Positions 53,567 through 63,161 of a stretch of DNA of 64,000 bases are shown here, piece by piece. The stretch's first letter is position 1. Every line of letters begins with the position of its first letter. Source of the stretch: Prescottella subtropica (GTDB taxonomy: Bacteria; Actinomycetota; Actinomycetes; Mycobacteriales; Mycobacteriaceae); NCBI RefSeq assembly GCF_005434945.1, contig NZ_SKCH01000005.1, positions 1 through 64,000 of the forward strand, given 5' to 3'. Below the pieces are notes generated by a model. That model was not told the origin of the DNA. It made no database searches and was given only the letters and a program-made list of their open reading frames with translations. The position numbers were made by a program, and so were the translations under genes.

Positions 53567-53726
53567 CGCGCCACCTACGATTCACCGTCGGATTCGATTC
53601 TCGGGGCTGCTCGGCCCGCCGCGGTGACGACGCTCGGGCGGTCGTCACGACCAGCCGCACAGCATAATTCGAGGCTACACCCGCCGGATCTGCCCGGACG
53701 GGACCGAACGGTGGGTCCGGGGGTGG

Positions 53727-54599
53727 TCAGGTGCCGGACAGGAGGGTCCGGCACCGGCCCAGCAGGTGTTCGCGCAGCACCGCCGCCCGCTCCGACAGCG
53801 CCTGCTGTTCACGCACGTAGTCGGCGCGGCCGGCCGGGGTTTCGATGCGGACCGGGTCGTAGCCGTAGCCGGACAGGTCGTAGGGGCTGGCCCGCATGTC
53901 CAGTTCCCGCGCATCGGTGGCCAGCCGGAAACAGTCGAGGACGGTCGCGGAGTCGACCAGCGGGCCCAGCTTGGCCGCCCACTTGTACAGGTCCATGCCG
54001 GCGTGCAGGCAGCCCGGTTGCTCGCGGCCGATCTGGTCCTCCCGCGCCAACGGGATCTCGTTGCGGGGGGCCGCGTCGGGGGTGAAGAACCGGAACGCGT
54101 CGTAATGCGTGCACCGCAACTGCATGGAGTCGACGACCGCGTCGGTGCCGGTGTGCCCGAGCCGCAGCGGCACCTGTGCGTGCCGGACCGCGTCGTCGCC
54201 GCCGCGGTACACCATCGCCCACTCGTGCAGCCCGAAACAGCTCAGGTGCGGGCGCCGGGACGCGGTCGCCGCCAGCAGTGCGGTCACGAACTCGACCGTC
54301 GCCCGCCGCTTGTCGAGCAGGTCGGGGGAGACGGTGACCCCGCCGGAACCCTCGACGTAGCCGGCGTACGTCAGGTAGTCGCGGGCGGCGTCGCCGGTGA
54401 GTACCGTCCCGAACCCGGGATGCCAGCGCCGCAGCTGGGCGGGCCGGACACTGTAGTAGGTGAACAGGAAGTCGTGCACCGGATGCGGGAGCCCGTCGGC
54501 CTTGCGCTGCAGGTGCGGGCCGAGCAGGACCGCCACCGCGGCGCGGTGGCGGTCCCGTCGGGCGGTCCACACCTCTTCCGGCAGAATCGCCGAGGTCAT
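53727..54599 (-). CDS. conserved actinobacterial protein of unknown function
   Basis: 290 aa from ATG at 54599. Distinct features: HPVHDFLFTYYSVRPAQLRRWHPGFG near the start, LSCFGLHEWAMVY, a THYDAFRFFTP motif and a His/Cys-containing CLHAGMDLYKWA segment. I recall relatives labelled 3-methyladenine DNA glycosylase in databases, but I see no helix-hairpin-helix or glycosylase active site, so I do not adopt that name. Six nt after the CNNM-type gene, probably same operon. Confidence 0.75.
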   Translation of the reverse strand: MTSAILPEEVWTARRDRHRAAVAVLLGPHLQRKADGLPHPVHDFLFTYYSVRPAQLRRWHPGFGTVLTGDAARDYLTYAGYVEGSGGVTVSPDLLDKRRATVEFVTALLAATASRRPHLSCFGLHEWAMVYRGGDDAVRHAQVPLRLGHTGTDAVVDSMQLRCTHYDAFRFFTPDAAPRNEIPLAREDQIGREQPGCLHAGMDLYKWAAKLGPLVDSATVLDCFRLATDARELDMRASPYDLSGYGYDPVRIETPAGRADYVREQQALSERAAVLREHLLGRCRTLLSGT

Positions 54600-54605
54600 C
54601 TGCGG

Positions 54606-55694
54606 TCAGACCGCCTTCTGCCCGGGGATCACGTCGTCGATCCGGTGGGTGCCGTCGCGGACGGTGCCGACGAACTCCTCCACCAGATCCTCGAGCGCGA
54701 CGATGCCGATCACGGCACCGGAGCCGTCGATCACGGCACCGAGGTGGGCGCCGGCCCGCCGCAGCGCGGCCAGGGCGTCGTCGAGTTGCAGGGTCACCGA
54801 GATCAGCGGCAGCCGGCGGACGTCGGTGCGGGGGATCGCGGTGTCCGGTCCGGCGGACTCGTCGGCCACCCGGTCGAGGATGTCCTTGATGTGCACGTAG
54901 CCGACGAGGGTGCCGTCGGCGGCCCGCACCGGGTACCGCGAATAGCCGGTCGCGGTGACCGCCGCCTCCACCGCCCCGAGGGTGGTGCCGCCGGCGACCG
55001 CCGGGACGCAGCGCATCTTCTCCGACGGGATGAGCACGTCGGCGACGGTGCGGCCCTCGGTGTGCAGGGCCTGCGTGAGCCGGCGGTGTTCCTCCTCGTC
55101 GATGAGGCCCTCGGTGTGTGATTCGCCGATCATCTCCGACAGTTCGAGCGTGGAGACGGTGGCGTCGAGTTCGTCCTTCGGTTCGACCCGGAACGCCCGC
55201 AGGATCGCGTTGGCGGTGATGTTGTAGAACGCGATCAGCGGGCGCACCACCTTGATGAACGCCAGGTGCGCGGGCACCAGCAGCATCGCCGACTTCTCCG
55301 GTCCGGCGATCGCGATGTTCTTCGGGACCATCTCGCCGAGCAGGATGTGCAGCACCACCACCAGCGACAATGCGATCGTGAACGAGATCGGGTGCAGCAG
55401 CGCGTCCGGGACACCCATCGCGTCCATCGGCTTCTCGAGCAGATGCGCGATGGCCGGTTCGCCGACCTTGCCGAGCAGGATCGAGCAGATCGTGATGCCC
55501 AGCTGGGCGCCCGCGAGCATCAGCGACAGATGCCGGCCGGCCTCGATGACGGTCGCGGCCCGCTTCTTGCCCTGCGCGTGCAGCGCCTCGAGCCGGTCCC
55601 GTCGGGCGGTGATGAGGGCGAACTCGGCGCCCACGAAGAACGCGTTGCCCGCCAGCAGGAAGACCGTGAGTCCCACGGCCGCCAGGTCACCCAC
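54606..55694 (-). CDS. CNNM/CBS-domain membrane protein (Rv1841c-type)
   Basis: 362 aa from GTG at 55694, overlapping its partner by 8 nt. DUF21/CNNM transmembrane domain at 1-190 ([39 protein letters not shown]), then a CBS pair at about 210-345 ([53 protein letters not shown]). It lacks the C-terminal CorC/HlyC transporter-associated domain. CNNM proteins take part in Mg2+/Co2+ transport. Confidence 0.93.
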   Translation of the reverse strand: MGDLAAVGLTVFLLAGNAFFVGAEFALITARRDRLEALHAQGKKRAATVIEAGRHLSLMLAGAQLGITICSILLGKVGEPAIAHLLEKPMDAMGVPDALLHPISFTIALSLVVVLHILLGEMVPKNIAIAGPEKSAMLLVPAHLAFIKVVRPLIAFYNITANAILRAFRVEPKDELDATVSTLELSEMIGESHTEGLIDEEEHRRLTQALHTEGRTVADVLIPSEKMRCVPAVAGGTTLGAVEAAVTATGYSRYPVRAADGTLVGYVHIKDILDRVADESAGPDTAIPRTDVRRLPLISVTLQLDDALAALRRAGAHLGAVIDGSGAVIGIVALEDLVEEFVGTVRDGTHRIDDVIPGQKAV

Positions 55695-57066
55695 GGCGCA
55701 CCTCCCCGGAGTCGGTCTCGATCGCCGGGACCGGGGTCAGCAGCACCCGGTCGATGCGGCGCCCGTCCATCGCCAGGACCCGGGCGATCCAGCCGTGCTC
55801 GCCGCCGGTCGGGGTGCGCCCGTCCGCCGCCGGTAGCGCAGTCTCGTCGCCGTCGACGGGGATCCGTCCCAGGCAGGTCAGGACCAGGCCGCCGAGCGTG
55901 TCGTACTCGCCGTCGGGGGCGATGTAGCCGGTGGCGCGGGAGATCTCGTCGGTGCGCAGCAGACCCGAACAGGACCAGCTGTGCCCGACGCGTTGGACGT
56001 CGATCTCGGTGGCGTCGTGCTCGTCGCGGACGTCGCCGATGATTTCTTCGATCAGATCCTCCATGGTCACCAGGCCGGCGGTGCCGCCGTACTCGTCGAC
56101 GACGAGCGCGACCTGCATGCCGTCGGCCCGCACCTGTTCCATCACGGCGTCCCCGTCGAGGGTCGACGGGACCGCCGGCACGGTCTGGGCGAGGGTGACG
56201 AGCCGGGTGGTGGCGCGCTGCGCGGCCGGGACGGTGAACGCGCGTTTGACGTGGACGACACCGATCGTGTCGTCCAGGTCGCCGTCGACGATCGGGAACC
56301 GGGAGAACCCGGTGCGGGACGCCGCCGCGATGAGGTCGGTGACGGTGGCGTCGGTGTCGAGGGATTCGATCTTCACGCGCGGGGTCATCAGCTCCTCGGC
56401 GCTGAGTTCACCGAACCGCAGCGACCGGTTGACCAGCAGCGCGGTCCCGGCGTCGAGGGAGCCGCGTTCGGCGGACGTGCGCACCAGCGACCCGAGTTCC
56501 TGCGGGGAGCGGGCCGAGCGCAGTTCCTCCGCCGGTTCGATGCCGAGGCGGCGGACGATCCAGTTCGCGGCGCCGTTGAGGCCGTTGATCGCCCACCGGA
56601 AGATCAGTGAGAACCCGGCCTGCAGGCCCGCGGTGGCGCGGGCGGTCGGCAGCGGCCGGGAGATGGCCAGGTTCTTCGGCACCAGCTCGCCGAAGATCAT
56701 CGAGAACGAGGTCGCGAGGATCAGGGCCAGCGCCAGCGAGACACCGCCCGCGGCGCCCGCGGGCACGCCGACGGCGGTGAGGATCGGGGTGATGAACCGG
56801 GCGAGCACGGGTTCGGCGAGGTAACCGGTGATCAGGGTGGTGATCGTGATACCGAGCTGGGCGCCGGACAGCTGGAACGACAGGGTGCGGTGCGCACGCT
56901 GGACCTGCCGGGCGCGGCGGTCGCCGTCGCGCGCGTGGGCGTCGACGGTACTGCGTTCGAGCGCGGTCAGGGAGAATTCGGCCGCCACGAAGAGGGCGGT
57001 GCCTGCGGTCAAGGCGACGAAGCCGACCAGGCTGAGCGTGGTGAGTGCGATGGTGGCGATGTCCAT
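55687..57066 (-). CDS. CNNM/CBS-domain membrane protein with CorC_HlyC domain (Rv1842c-type)
   Basis: 459 aa, ATG start. DUF21/CNNM transmembrane domain (about 1-200, [34 protein letters not shown]), CBS pair (about 215-345, [39 protein letters not shown]) and a CorC/HlyC C-terminal domain (about 360-450). Paired with the shorter paralogue by an 8-nt overlap, suggesting a heteromer for divalent-cation transport. Confidence 0.93.
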   Translation of the reverse strand: MDIATIALTTLSLVGFVALTAGTALFVAAEFSLTALERSTVDAHARDGDRRARQVQRAHRTLSFQLSGAQLGITITTLITGYLAEPVLARFITPILTAVGVPAGAAGGVSLALALILATSFSMIFGELVPKNLAISRPLPTARATAGLQAGFSLIFRWAINGLNGAANWIVRRLGIEPAEELRSARSPQELGSLVRTSAERGSLDAGTALLVNRSLRFGELSAEELMTPRVKIESLDTDATVTDLIAAASRTGFSRFPIVDGDLDDTIGVVHVKRAFTVPAAQRATTRLVTLAQTVPAVPSTLDGDAVMEQVRADGMQVALVVDEYGGTAGLVTMEDLIEEIIGDVRDEHDATEIDVQRVGHSWSCSGLLRTDEISRATGYIAPDGEYDTLGGLVLTCLGRIPVDGDETALPAADGRTPTGGEHGWIARVLAMDGRRIDRVLLTPVPAIETDSGEVRRG

Positions 57067-57320
57067 GTCAGCACCACCCGCTCGGGGTGCGGGGCGGGCC
57101 GGGTTTGTCTCCCGGCTCGGTAGAGGAACCCTCCGCGGTGTCGGAATCCGATCCGGGGGAGGGGCCGTCGGGATGTGCGTCAGGGGGTGTCGGTATGGGT
57201 GCCTCGGGCACCTCGGTCCTCTCTGTCGGGCAGCGCATGTCGTGACGGTTCAACCGTGTCGGCGCCGCACATATTTCCGAAAATGAGTTTTCACTGTACC
57301 GGAGCCGCCCGTTAAACGGA

Positions 57321-58205
57321 TTAAACGGACACGCCGGGGGTGGTCCCGGCCCGGGTCTGCCGGGTGGCCTGCTCCCGGGACAGGGCGATGGTGGCGGCGA
57401 TCATCACGACCACCGCCGCCGCGACGACCACGGCCCCGACCCCGGACGTGCGCAGCCGCTCGTCGAGGACCGTCGTACCCAGCACGATCGCCACCACCGG
57501 CTCGCCGATCGTGATCGCCGGCAGCGACGCCGACAGCGGGCCCACCTGGAACGCCCGCTGCTGCAGATACACCCCGACCGCGCCGGCCGCGAGCAGCGCG
57601 TACGTCTGCCACGCACCGGCGACCGCCCCCAGGCCGTGCCCGAACAGGTCGGTGACGTACTTGGTGAACGCGACCGCCACCCCGTACAGGCCGCCGCTCG
57701 CCGCCCCGAGCAGCAGTGCCCGCCGACCGGCGTCGACCCGCGGGGACAGTCCCGCCAGAGCGGCGACGGCGAGAACGACGACCACCGCGGTCAGCGGCAG
57801 CGCCCACCGTGCCCACGGCGCGTCGATGTTCCCGTCGGTGGGGTCACCGACGATCAGGAACACCGCCAGCGCCACCGTCAGCGCCCCGGCCAGCGCCCAC
57901 GACCGGCGGGTCAGCCGACACCCGGAGAACCGCGCCGACAGCGGCAACGCGAACAGCAGCATCGACACCAGCAGCGGCTGCACCACCAGCACCGAGCCGA
58001 GGGCGAGGGCCGCGACCTGCAGCAGGTAGCCGCCGCCGTCCCCGACGATCCCCGCCCACCAGCGGGGGCTGCGGAGCAGCGACCCGATCAGCGGCCGGTC
58101 CTCGGGCACCGCGGCCGCCGCGGTCTGCTGCGCCACCGACGCGCACGCGAACAGCAGGGCGGCGGCCAGCGCACACCCGATCGCGGCGACCGGCAGACCC
58201 GACAT
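57321..58205 (-). CDS. DMT-superfamily (EamA-like) permease
   Basis: 294 aa from ATG at 58205, 5 nt after the helicase stop. Ten hydrophobic helices in two repeats of five (starts PVAAIGCALAAALLFACASVAQ; second half ALLLGAASGGLYGVAVAFTKYV). Drug/metabolite transporter fold; substrate unknown. The 254-bp gap to the CNNM pair on its 3' side holds a ccgttaaacgg palindrome at 57309-57319 and no gene I can support. Confidence 0.85.
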   Translation of the reverse strand: MSGLPVAAIGCALAAALLFACASVAQQTAAAAVPEDRPLIGSLLRSPRWWAGIVGDGGGYLLQVAALALGSVLVVQPLLVSMLLFALPLSARFSGCRLTRRSWALAGALTVALAVFLIVGDPTDGNIDAPWARWALPLTAVVVVLAVAALAGLSPRVDAGRRALLLGAASGGLYGVAVAFTKYVTDLFGHGLGAVAGAWQTYALLAAGAVGVYLQQRAFQVGPLSASLPAITIGEPVVAIVLGTTVLDERLRTSGVGAVVVAAAVVVMIAATIALSREQATRQTRAGTTPGVSV

Positions 58206-58210
58206 GCGGG

Positions 58211-59536
58211 TCAGTGTCCCCCGCGGCGGCGCCGGCCGCGACCGGAACCGGTGGGACGATGATGCTGCTGCTCGCCGCGGGACCGGAAGCGGCCGGTGCC
58301 GGGACGCGGCTTCTCCGGTGCCTCCGGTTGTTTCGGCGGGGTCGGCTCGGCGACGGGGGTGCCGCTGGGCCGGCGGGCCCCGGTGACCGTCTCCCAGCGC
58401 CGGTCGTCGCCGCCGACCGGCAGGATCGTCGCGTCGACGCCCGCGGCCCGCATCACCGCCGCGGCCGGCGCGTACTCGTCCTCGGTGACGATCGTGACGA
58501 CGGCGCCGGATTCGCCGGCGCGGGCGGTGCGGCCCGCCCGGTGCAGGTACGCCTTCGGGTCGGTCGGCGGATCGACGTGCACCACCAGGGACACGTCGTC
58601 GACATGAATTCCCCGCGCCGCGACATCCGTGGCGACCAGTACCGGAATCGTGCCGCCGGCGAACTCGGCGAGGATCCGGGTGCGCTGGTTCTGAGGTTTG
58701 TCGCCGTGCAGACCGCGCGCGCACACCCCGGCCGCCCGCAACTCGTCGGTGAGCCGGTCCACCCCGGCCTTGGTGCGCACGAACAGCAGCGTCCGCCCCT
58801 TGCGGGCGGCGACGCGGGCGACGATGTCCCACTTGAGTTTCCGGGGCACCTGCAGCACGTGATGGGTCATGGTGTCGACGGCGGCGACGGCCTCCGCGGT
58901 GGCATGGGTGACCGGGTCGTGCAGGTACTTCTCGACGAGGGTGTCGACCTCCCCGTCGAGGGTCGCCGAGAACAGCAGCCGCTGCGCCGCGTCCGGGGTG
59001 CGGTCCAGGACCGCGGTGACCTGCGGCAGGAACCCGAGTTCGGCCATGTGATCGGCCTCGTCGATCACAGTGACGAGCACGTCGTCGAGGGTGACGGTGC
59101 GTTTGCCGAGATGGTCGACCAGCCGGCCCGGGGTGGCGAGCACCACGTCCACGCCGCGGCCCAGCCGCGCCGCCTGCGCCTTGAGCGGCACCCCGCCGAC
59201 CAGCGACACCAGCCGCAGCCCCAACGCCAGCGCCGACTCGTCGAGCGCCGACTCGATCTGCTGCGCCAGTTCCCGCGTCGGCACCAGCACCACCGCCCGC
59301 GGCCGGCCCGGCCGCGACGCGCCGCCGGTCAACCGCATCAGCATCGGCAACCCGAACGCCAGGGTCTTCCCCGACCCGGTCGGGCCGCGGCCCAGCACGT
59401 CCCGCCCGGCGAGGATGTCCGGGATCGTGGCCGCCTGGATCGGGAACGGTGTCGTGATCTTCTCCCGGCCGAGGGCATGGAGCAGCGGCACCGGCAGCCC
59501 GAGCTGCGCGAACGAGGAAACAGGGCGGTCGGGCAT
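58211..59536 (-). CDS. DEAD-box RNA helicase
   Basis: 441 aa, ATG start. All core motifs are present: Q motif (FPIQ), GPTGSGKT, PTRELAQQ, DEAD (IDEADHM), SAT (LLFSATLD), LLFVRTK, ARGIHVDDV and HRAGRTAR. The C-terminal ~70 residues are a Pro/Arg/Gly-rich basic tail that should bind RNA. RhlE/DeaD-like, for ribosome assembly or mRNA decay. Followed closely by the DMT permease. Confidence 0.95.
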   Translation of the reverse strand: MPDRPVSSFAQLGLPVPLLHALGREKITTPFPIQAATIPDILAGRDVLGRGPTGSGKTLAFGLPMLMRLTGGASRPGRPRAVVLVPTRELAQQIESALDESALALGLRLVSLVGGVPLKAQAARLGRGVDVVLATPGRLVDHLGKRTVTLDDVLVTVIDEADHMAELGFLPQVTAVLDRTPDAAQRLLFSATLDGEVDTLVEKYLHDPVTHATAEAVAAVDTMTHHVLQVPRKLKWDIVARVAARKGRTLLFVRTKAGVDRLTDELRAAGVCARGLHGDKPQNQRTRILAEFAGGTIPVLVATDVAARGIHVDDVSLVVHVDPPTDPKAYLHRAGRTARAGESGAVVTIVTEDEYAPAAAVMRAAGVDATILPVGGDDRRWETVTGARRPSGTPVAEPTPPKQPEAPEKPRPGTGRFRSRGEQQHHRPTGSGRGRRRRGGH

Positions 59537-59580
59537 GAGCGGGGGTGGGCCTTCCGTAGGGGAAATGCCAGGCTACCGCG

Positions 59581-59628
59581 CTGCGGCGCGTCTCCCGCAC
59601 CCGAGCGAGTGTGGGAGACGCGCCGCAG
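59581..59628 (-). terminator. terminator after the acyl-CoA operon
   Basis: Stem ctgcggcgcgtctccc pairs with gggagacgcgccgcag, 16 bp, then gcac/gtg with a one-base bulge, and a 10-nt loop. It begins 20 nt past the acyl-CoA dehydrogenase stop on the minus strand. Confidence 0.8.
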
Positions 59629-59647
59629 CCGAGCCGATCGCGGCCGG

Positions 59648-60802
59648 TCAGAGGCCGCGGGAGATCACCAGCCGCATGATGTCCGACGTGCCCTCCTCGA
59701 TCTCCTCGAGCTTGACGTCACGCATCCACTGCTCGACCGGGTACTCCCGCGAGTAGCCCCAGCCGCCGAGGGTCTGCACCGCGGCATGGGTGACGAACAT
59801 CGCCATCTCGGACGCGGTCAGCTTCGCCATCGCCGCCAGGGCGGTGGTGTCGCGGCCCGCGTCGATCGAGCGGGCGGCGTGCAGCACCAGCAGCCGGGCC
59901 GACTCGATCCGGGTGGCCATGTCCGCCAGCCGGAACGCGACCGCCTGGTGTTCGATGATCGGCTTGCCGAACTGGGTGCGGGTCCGGGCGTAGTCGAGGG
60001 CGTACTCGTAGGCGGCGCGGGCCGACCCGACAGCGGCGGCCCCCAGGACGGTGCGGGAGATGTCGAACGTCTTCATCAGCCCGTAGAAGCCCTGGCCCTC
60101 GTCGCCGAGCCGGTCCTCGTCGGGCACGAACACGTTGTCGAAGAACAACTCCCGGCACACGATCGCGCGCTGGCCCATCTTCTTCATCGGCTCGCCCCAC
60201 GTGAAGCCCTCGGCGTCCTTCCGGAGCAGGAACGCGGTGACCCCCTTGGAGCGTTCGGCGCGGTCGGTCTTGGCGAACACCACGTACTGGTCGGCGGCGC
60301 CGGCGTTGGAGATCCACGCCTTCTGCCCGTTGATCCGGTAGCCGCCGTCGACCTTGGTGGCGTGCGTGACGATCGACGCCGCATCCGAACCGGAGCCCGG
60401 TTCGGTGGTGGCCAGGGAGGTGATCAGCGGCGACGTCCCGGTGAGGGGGCGCAGCCACGTCTCCTTCTGCTCCTCGGTGCCGAGCGCGAGCAACGGATCG
60501 GAGAAGAACCCGTTGGAGCACACGAAGTTGCCGATACCGGGATCACCCCAGCACAGTTCCTCCTGCACCAGGCACTGGGTGAACACATCGGTCATCCCGC
60601 CGCCGCCGAACTCCTCGGGGATCATGTAATCGGTGATCCCGATCTGGGCGGCCTTGGCGAAGATGTCGACGGGGGTGACCACGTCGGCCTCGTCGACCTC
60701 GCGGCCGCGGGGCCGGATCTCCTTCTCGGCGAAGTCACGGCACAGCTTGACGATCTCGCGCTGCTCGGTGGTCAGGGTCCAGGGCTCGAACATCTCGGTC
60801 AT
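59648..60802 (-). CDS. acyl-CoA dehydrogenase
   Basis: 384 aa, ATG start. FAD-binding ACAD fold: signature ATTEPGSGSDAASI (usually AMTEPxAGSD), WISNAG, QFGKPIIEHQAVAFRLADMA and the catalytic-base Glu region LEEIEEGTSDIMRL. Oxidises an acyl-CoA to the enoyl-CoA and passes electrons to ETF. Last gene of the catabolic operon with the synthetase, SDR and aldehyde dehydrogenase upstream (89 nt after the latter). Confidence 0.95.
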   Translation of the reverse strand: MTEMFEPWTLTTEQREIVKLCRDFAEKEIRPRGREVDEADVVTPVDIFAKAAQIGITDYMIPEEFGGGGMTDVFTQCLVQEELCWGDPGIGNFVCSNGFFSDPLLALGTEEQKETWLRPLTGTSPLITSLATTEPGSGSDAASIVTHATKVDGGYRINGQKAWISNAGAADQYVVFAKTDRAERSKGVTAFLLRKDAEGFTWGEPMKKMGQRAIVCRELFFDNVFVPDEDRLGDEGQGFYGLMKTFDISRTVLGAAAVGSARAAYEYALDYARTRTQFGKPIIEHQAVAFRLADMATRIESARLLVLHAARSIDAGRDTTALAAMAKLTASEMAMFVTHAAVQTLGGWGYSREYPVEQWMRDVKLEEIEEGTSDIMRLVISRGL

Positions 60803-60891
60803 TTCACAGTCCTTTCGTGACCGACGGGTCGGTCGAGAATTTTTCGGTCGTGCGGTGGGTGCGGGTGGCGGGGAGCGGGGCGGTCACGGCG

Positions 60892-62319
60892 TCATACCTG
60901 CACCGCCGTCCACTCGATGCACTCGTCGAATCCGACGGACCCCAGTTCGCGGCCCAGCCCGGACGCCTTCCAACCACCGAACGGGGCGAGCGGGTTGAAC
61001 GGGGCGCCGTTGACGTCGACCTGCCCGGTGTCCATCCGCAGCGCTACGTCGATCGCGCGATCCGTGTCGCCCGACCACACCGCGCCGGCCAGCCCGTACT
61101 CGGTGGCGTTGGCGAGGGCGACGGCGTCGTCGTCCCCGTCGTGCGGTTCGACGACCAGGACCGGGCCGAACACCTCGTCGCGGGTGATCGGGTCGCCGCG
61201 CTCGAGGTCGGCGAGCACGGTGGGCCGGTGGTAGAAGCCGCCGTCGAGCCCGGGAACCGGTGCGGTGCCGCCGGCCGCCACCCGCGCACCGCGGGCGATC
61301 GCGGCGTCCACCATGGCCCGGACGGACGCCAGTTGGGTGTCCGACACCAGCGGGCCGAGATCGGTGCCGCGGGACGTCGGATCGCCGACGACGAGCGTGT
61401 CGGCGCACGCCGCGGCCAGCTCCACCGCCTCGGTGTACCGGGCGCGGGGGACCAGCAGCCGGGTCCAGGCGCTGCACGTCTGCCCGCTGTTGAGCATCGC
61501 CGACGACACCGTGGCGGTGACTGCGGCCCGCAGGTCGGCGTCGTCGAGGACGACGGACGCCGATTTGCCGCCCAGTTCCAGGCAGGCCCGCTTGATCAGC
61601 CGGCCGGCCTGGGCGCCGACCTGCCGGCCGACCGTCGTCGACCCGGTGAACGAGACCACCGCGACGTCGGGGTGTTCGATCAGCGCCGGGCCGAGGACCG
61701 AGCCGCGGCCGGGCAGCAGGTTCACCGCCCCCGCCGGCAGGTCCGTCTCGAGGACGGCGTCGCAGAACAGGTATGTGCCGAGCGGGGTCAGTTCGGCCGG
61801 TTTGACGACGACGGTGCAGCCGGCGGCGAGCGCCGCCCCGACCTTCGCGGCGAGCTGGTAGACCGGGTAGTTCCACGGGGTGATGCAGGCGACGACCCCC
61901 GCCGGGCGGCGCACCGTGATCGTGTTGCCGACCCGCTGCCGCAGCGGCGTGTCGGCGGCGATCCGGGCGAACGAGTCGATGATCTCGATCGCCAGATCGA
62001 TGTGGGATTCCTCGGCGACCGTCACCGGCGCGCCGACCTCGGCGACGGTGGCCGCCACCAGGTCGTCGCGGCGGTCCCGCAGCCGGTCCGCCAGCTGGGT
62101 GAGCACCGTCGACCGCTCCTGCGCCGACCGGGCCGCCCAGACCCGGCCCGCCGCGCGTGCGGCGGCGACGGCGGCGTCCGCGTCGGCGGTCGTGGCGACC
62201 CCGGCCCGGCCGACGATCCGGCCGGTCGCCGGATTCACGACGTCCGAGGTGTGCGCGCACTCGATCCAGCGGCCGTCGACCAGTGCGGTCGACCGCCACC
62301 ATCCGGGTGTCGTGTCCAT
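60892..62319 (-). CDS. NAD(P)+-dependent aldehyde dehydrogenase
   Basis: 475 aa from ATG at 62319 with ggaggat upstream. Classical ALDH: PWNYPVYQLAAKVGAALAAG, VVKPAELTP, catalytic Glu in LELGGKSAS and nucleophilic Cys in NSGQTCSAWTR, then DEVFGPVL. Position in an acyl-CoA operon suggests it oxidises an aldehyde intermediate before CoA activation. Substrate unknown. Confidence 0.94.
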   Translation of the reverse strand: MDTTPGWWRSTALVDGRWIECAHTSDVVNPATGRIVGRAGVATTADADAAVAAARAAGRVWAARSAQERSTVLTQLADRLRDRRDDLVAATVAEVGAPVTVAEESHIDLAIEIIDSFARIAADTPLRQRVGNTITVRRPAGVVACITPWNYPVYQLAAKVGAALAAGCTVVVKPAELTPLGTYLFCDAVLETDLPAGAVNLLPGRGSVLGPALIEHPDVAVVSFTGSTTVGRQVGAQAGRLIKRACLELGGKSASVVLDDADLRAAVTATVSSAMLNSGQTCSAWTRLLVPRARYTEAVELAAACADTLVVGDPTSRGTDLGPLVSDTQLASVRAMVDAAIARGARVAAGGTAPVPGLDGGFYHRPTVLADLERGDPITRDEVFGPVLVVEPHDGDDDAVALANATEYGLAGAVWSGDTDRAIDVALRMDTGQVDVNGAPFNPLAPFGGWKASGLGRELGSVGFDECIEWTAVQV

Positions 62320-62354
62320 GCGGGATCCTCCTCGCGTGGTGGTGCCGGTGGCGG

Positions 62355-63161
62355 TCATCGGGCACCGTCCGGGTCGGTGTAGACGGCCTTGCCGAGCCAC
62401 TGGCCGCCGTCGACGACGAGGACCTCGCCGGTGACGTAGGCGGCCCGGTCCGAGAGCAGGAATGCCGCCGACTCGGCGACCTCGTCGGGGGTGGTGAACC
62501 GGGCGGCCGGGACACTCGCCAGGACGCGGGCGCGGGCCTCGTCGGTCGGCCACAGTGCCGCCCCGGCCCCTTCGGTCTCGGTGGGGCCGGGGGCGATGCA
62601 GTTCACGCGGACCCCGCGGGCCGCCCACTCGACGGCGAGGGTGCGGGTCATCGCCACGACCCCGGCCTTCGCGGCGGCGCTGTGCACGGTGCCCGGGTGG
62701 CCGTGCCACGCGTAGGTGGCGATGGTGTTGAGGATCGCGCCGTGGCCGGCGTCGAGCATGTGCTTCGCGGCGGCCCGGGTGCCGTGGAAGGTGCCGTTGA
62801 GGACGATGTCGATGACGGCCTTCCAGCCGTTCGCGGACAGCTTTTCGCCGGGGACCACGAAGTTGCCGGCGGCGTTGTTGACGAGCACGTCGAGGCGGCC
62901 GAACCGGTCGACGACACCGTCGACGACGTCCTCGACGGCGGCGGCGTCCCGGACGTCGCAGGTCAGGGCGATGCCCTTGCCGCCGGCGGCCTCGACGAGC
63001 GCGACGGTCTCGGCGAGCGGTTCCTCGCGGCGGCCGACGACGGCGACGGTGCCGCCGGCGGCGGCGTAGCGGACCGCGACGGAGCGGCCGATGCCGGAGC
63101 CGCCGCCGGTGACGACCGCGACCCGGTCGGCGAATTCGTGGCGGATGTCTGGTGCGGTCAT
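62355..63161 (-). CDS. short-chain dehydrogenase/reductase, 2,4-dienoyl-CoA reductase-like
   Basis: 268 aa from ATG at 63161 (ATGA overlap with the synthetase stop). NAD(P) motif TGGGSGIGRS, DVRD, NNAAGNF and the LSANGWKAVIDIVLNGTF helix are SDR-like. The usual catalytic YxxxK is HSAAAK here (TVHSAAAKAGVVAMTRTLAVEW), a substitution found in 2,4-dienoyl-CoA reductases, whose APGP segment also fits. Likely reduces an unsaturated acyl-CoA with NADPH. Confidence 0.9.
   Translation of the reverse strand: MTAPDIRHEFADRVAVVTGGGSGIGRSVAVRYAAAGGTVAVVGRREEPLAETVALVEAAGGKGIALTCDVRDAAAVEDVVDGVVDRFGRLDVLVNNAAGNFVVPGEKLSANGWKAVIDIVLNGTFHGTRAAAKHMLDAGHGAILNTIATYAWHGHPGTVHSAAAKAGVVAMTRTLAVEWAARGVRVNCIAPGPTETEGAGAALWPTDEARARVLASVPAARFTTPDEVAESAAFLLSDRAAYVTGEVLVVDGGQWLGKAVYTDPDGAR

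Noticed and set aside
53727-54599. Naming this protein a 3-methyladenine DNA glycosylase
   Set aside because: I remember the label from databases, but no glycosylase motif is visible, so it is kept as unknown function.
57068-57238. 56-codon Pro/Asp-rich minus-strand ORF just before the CNNM gene
   Set aside because: No Shine-Dalgarno at the ATG or the upstream TTG, low-complexity composition and no recognised family. An M-box or other Mg2+ leader was looked for here and not found.
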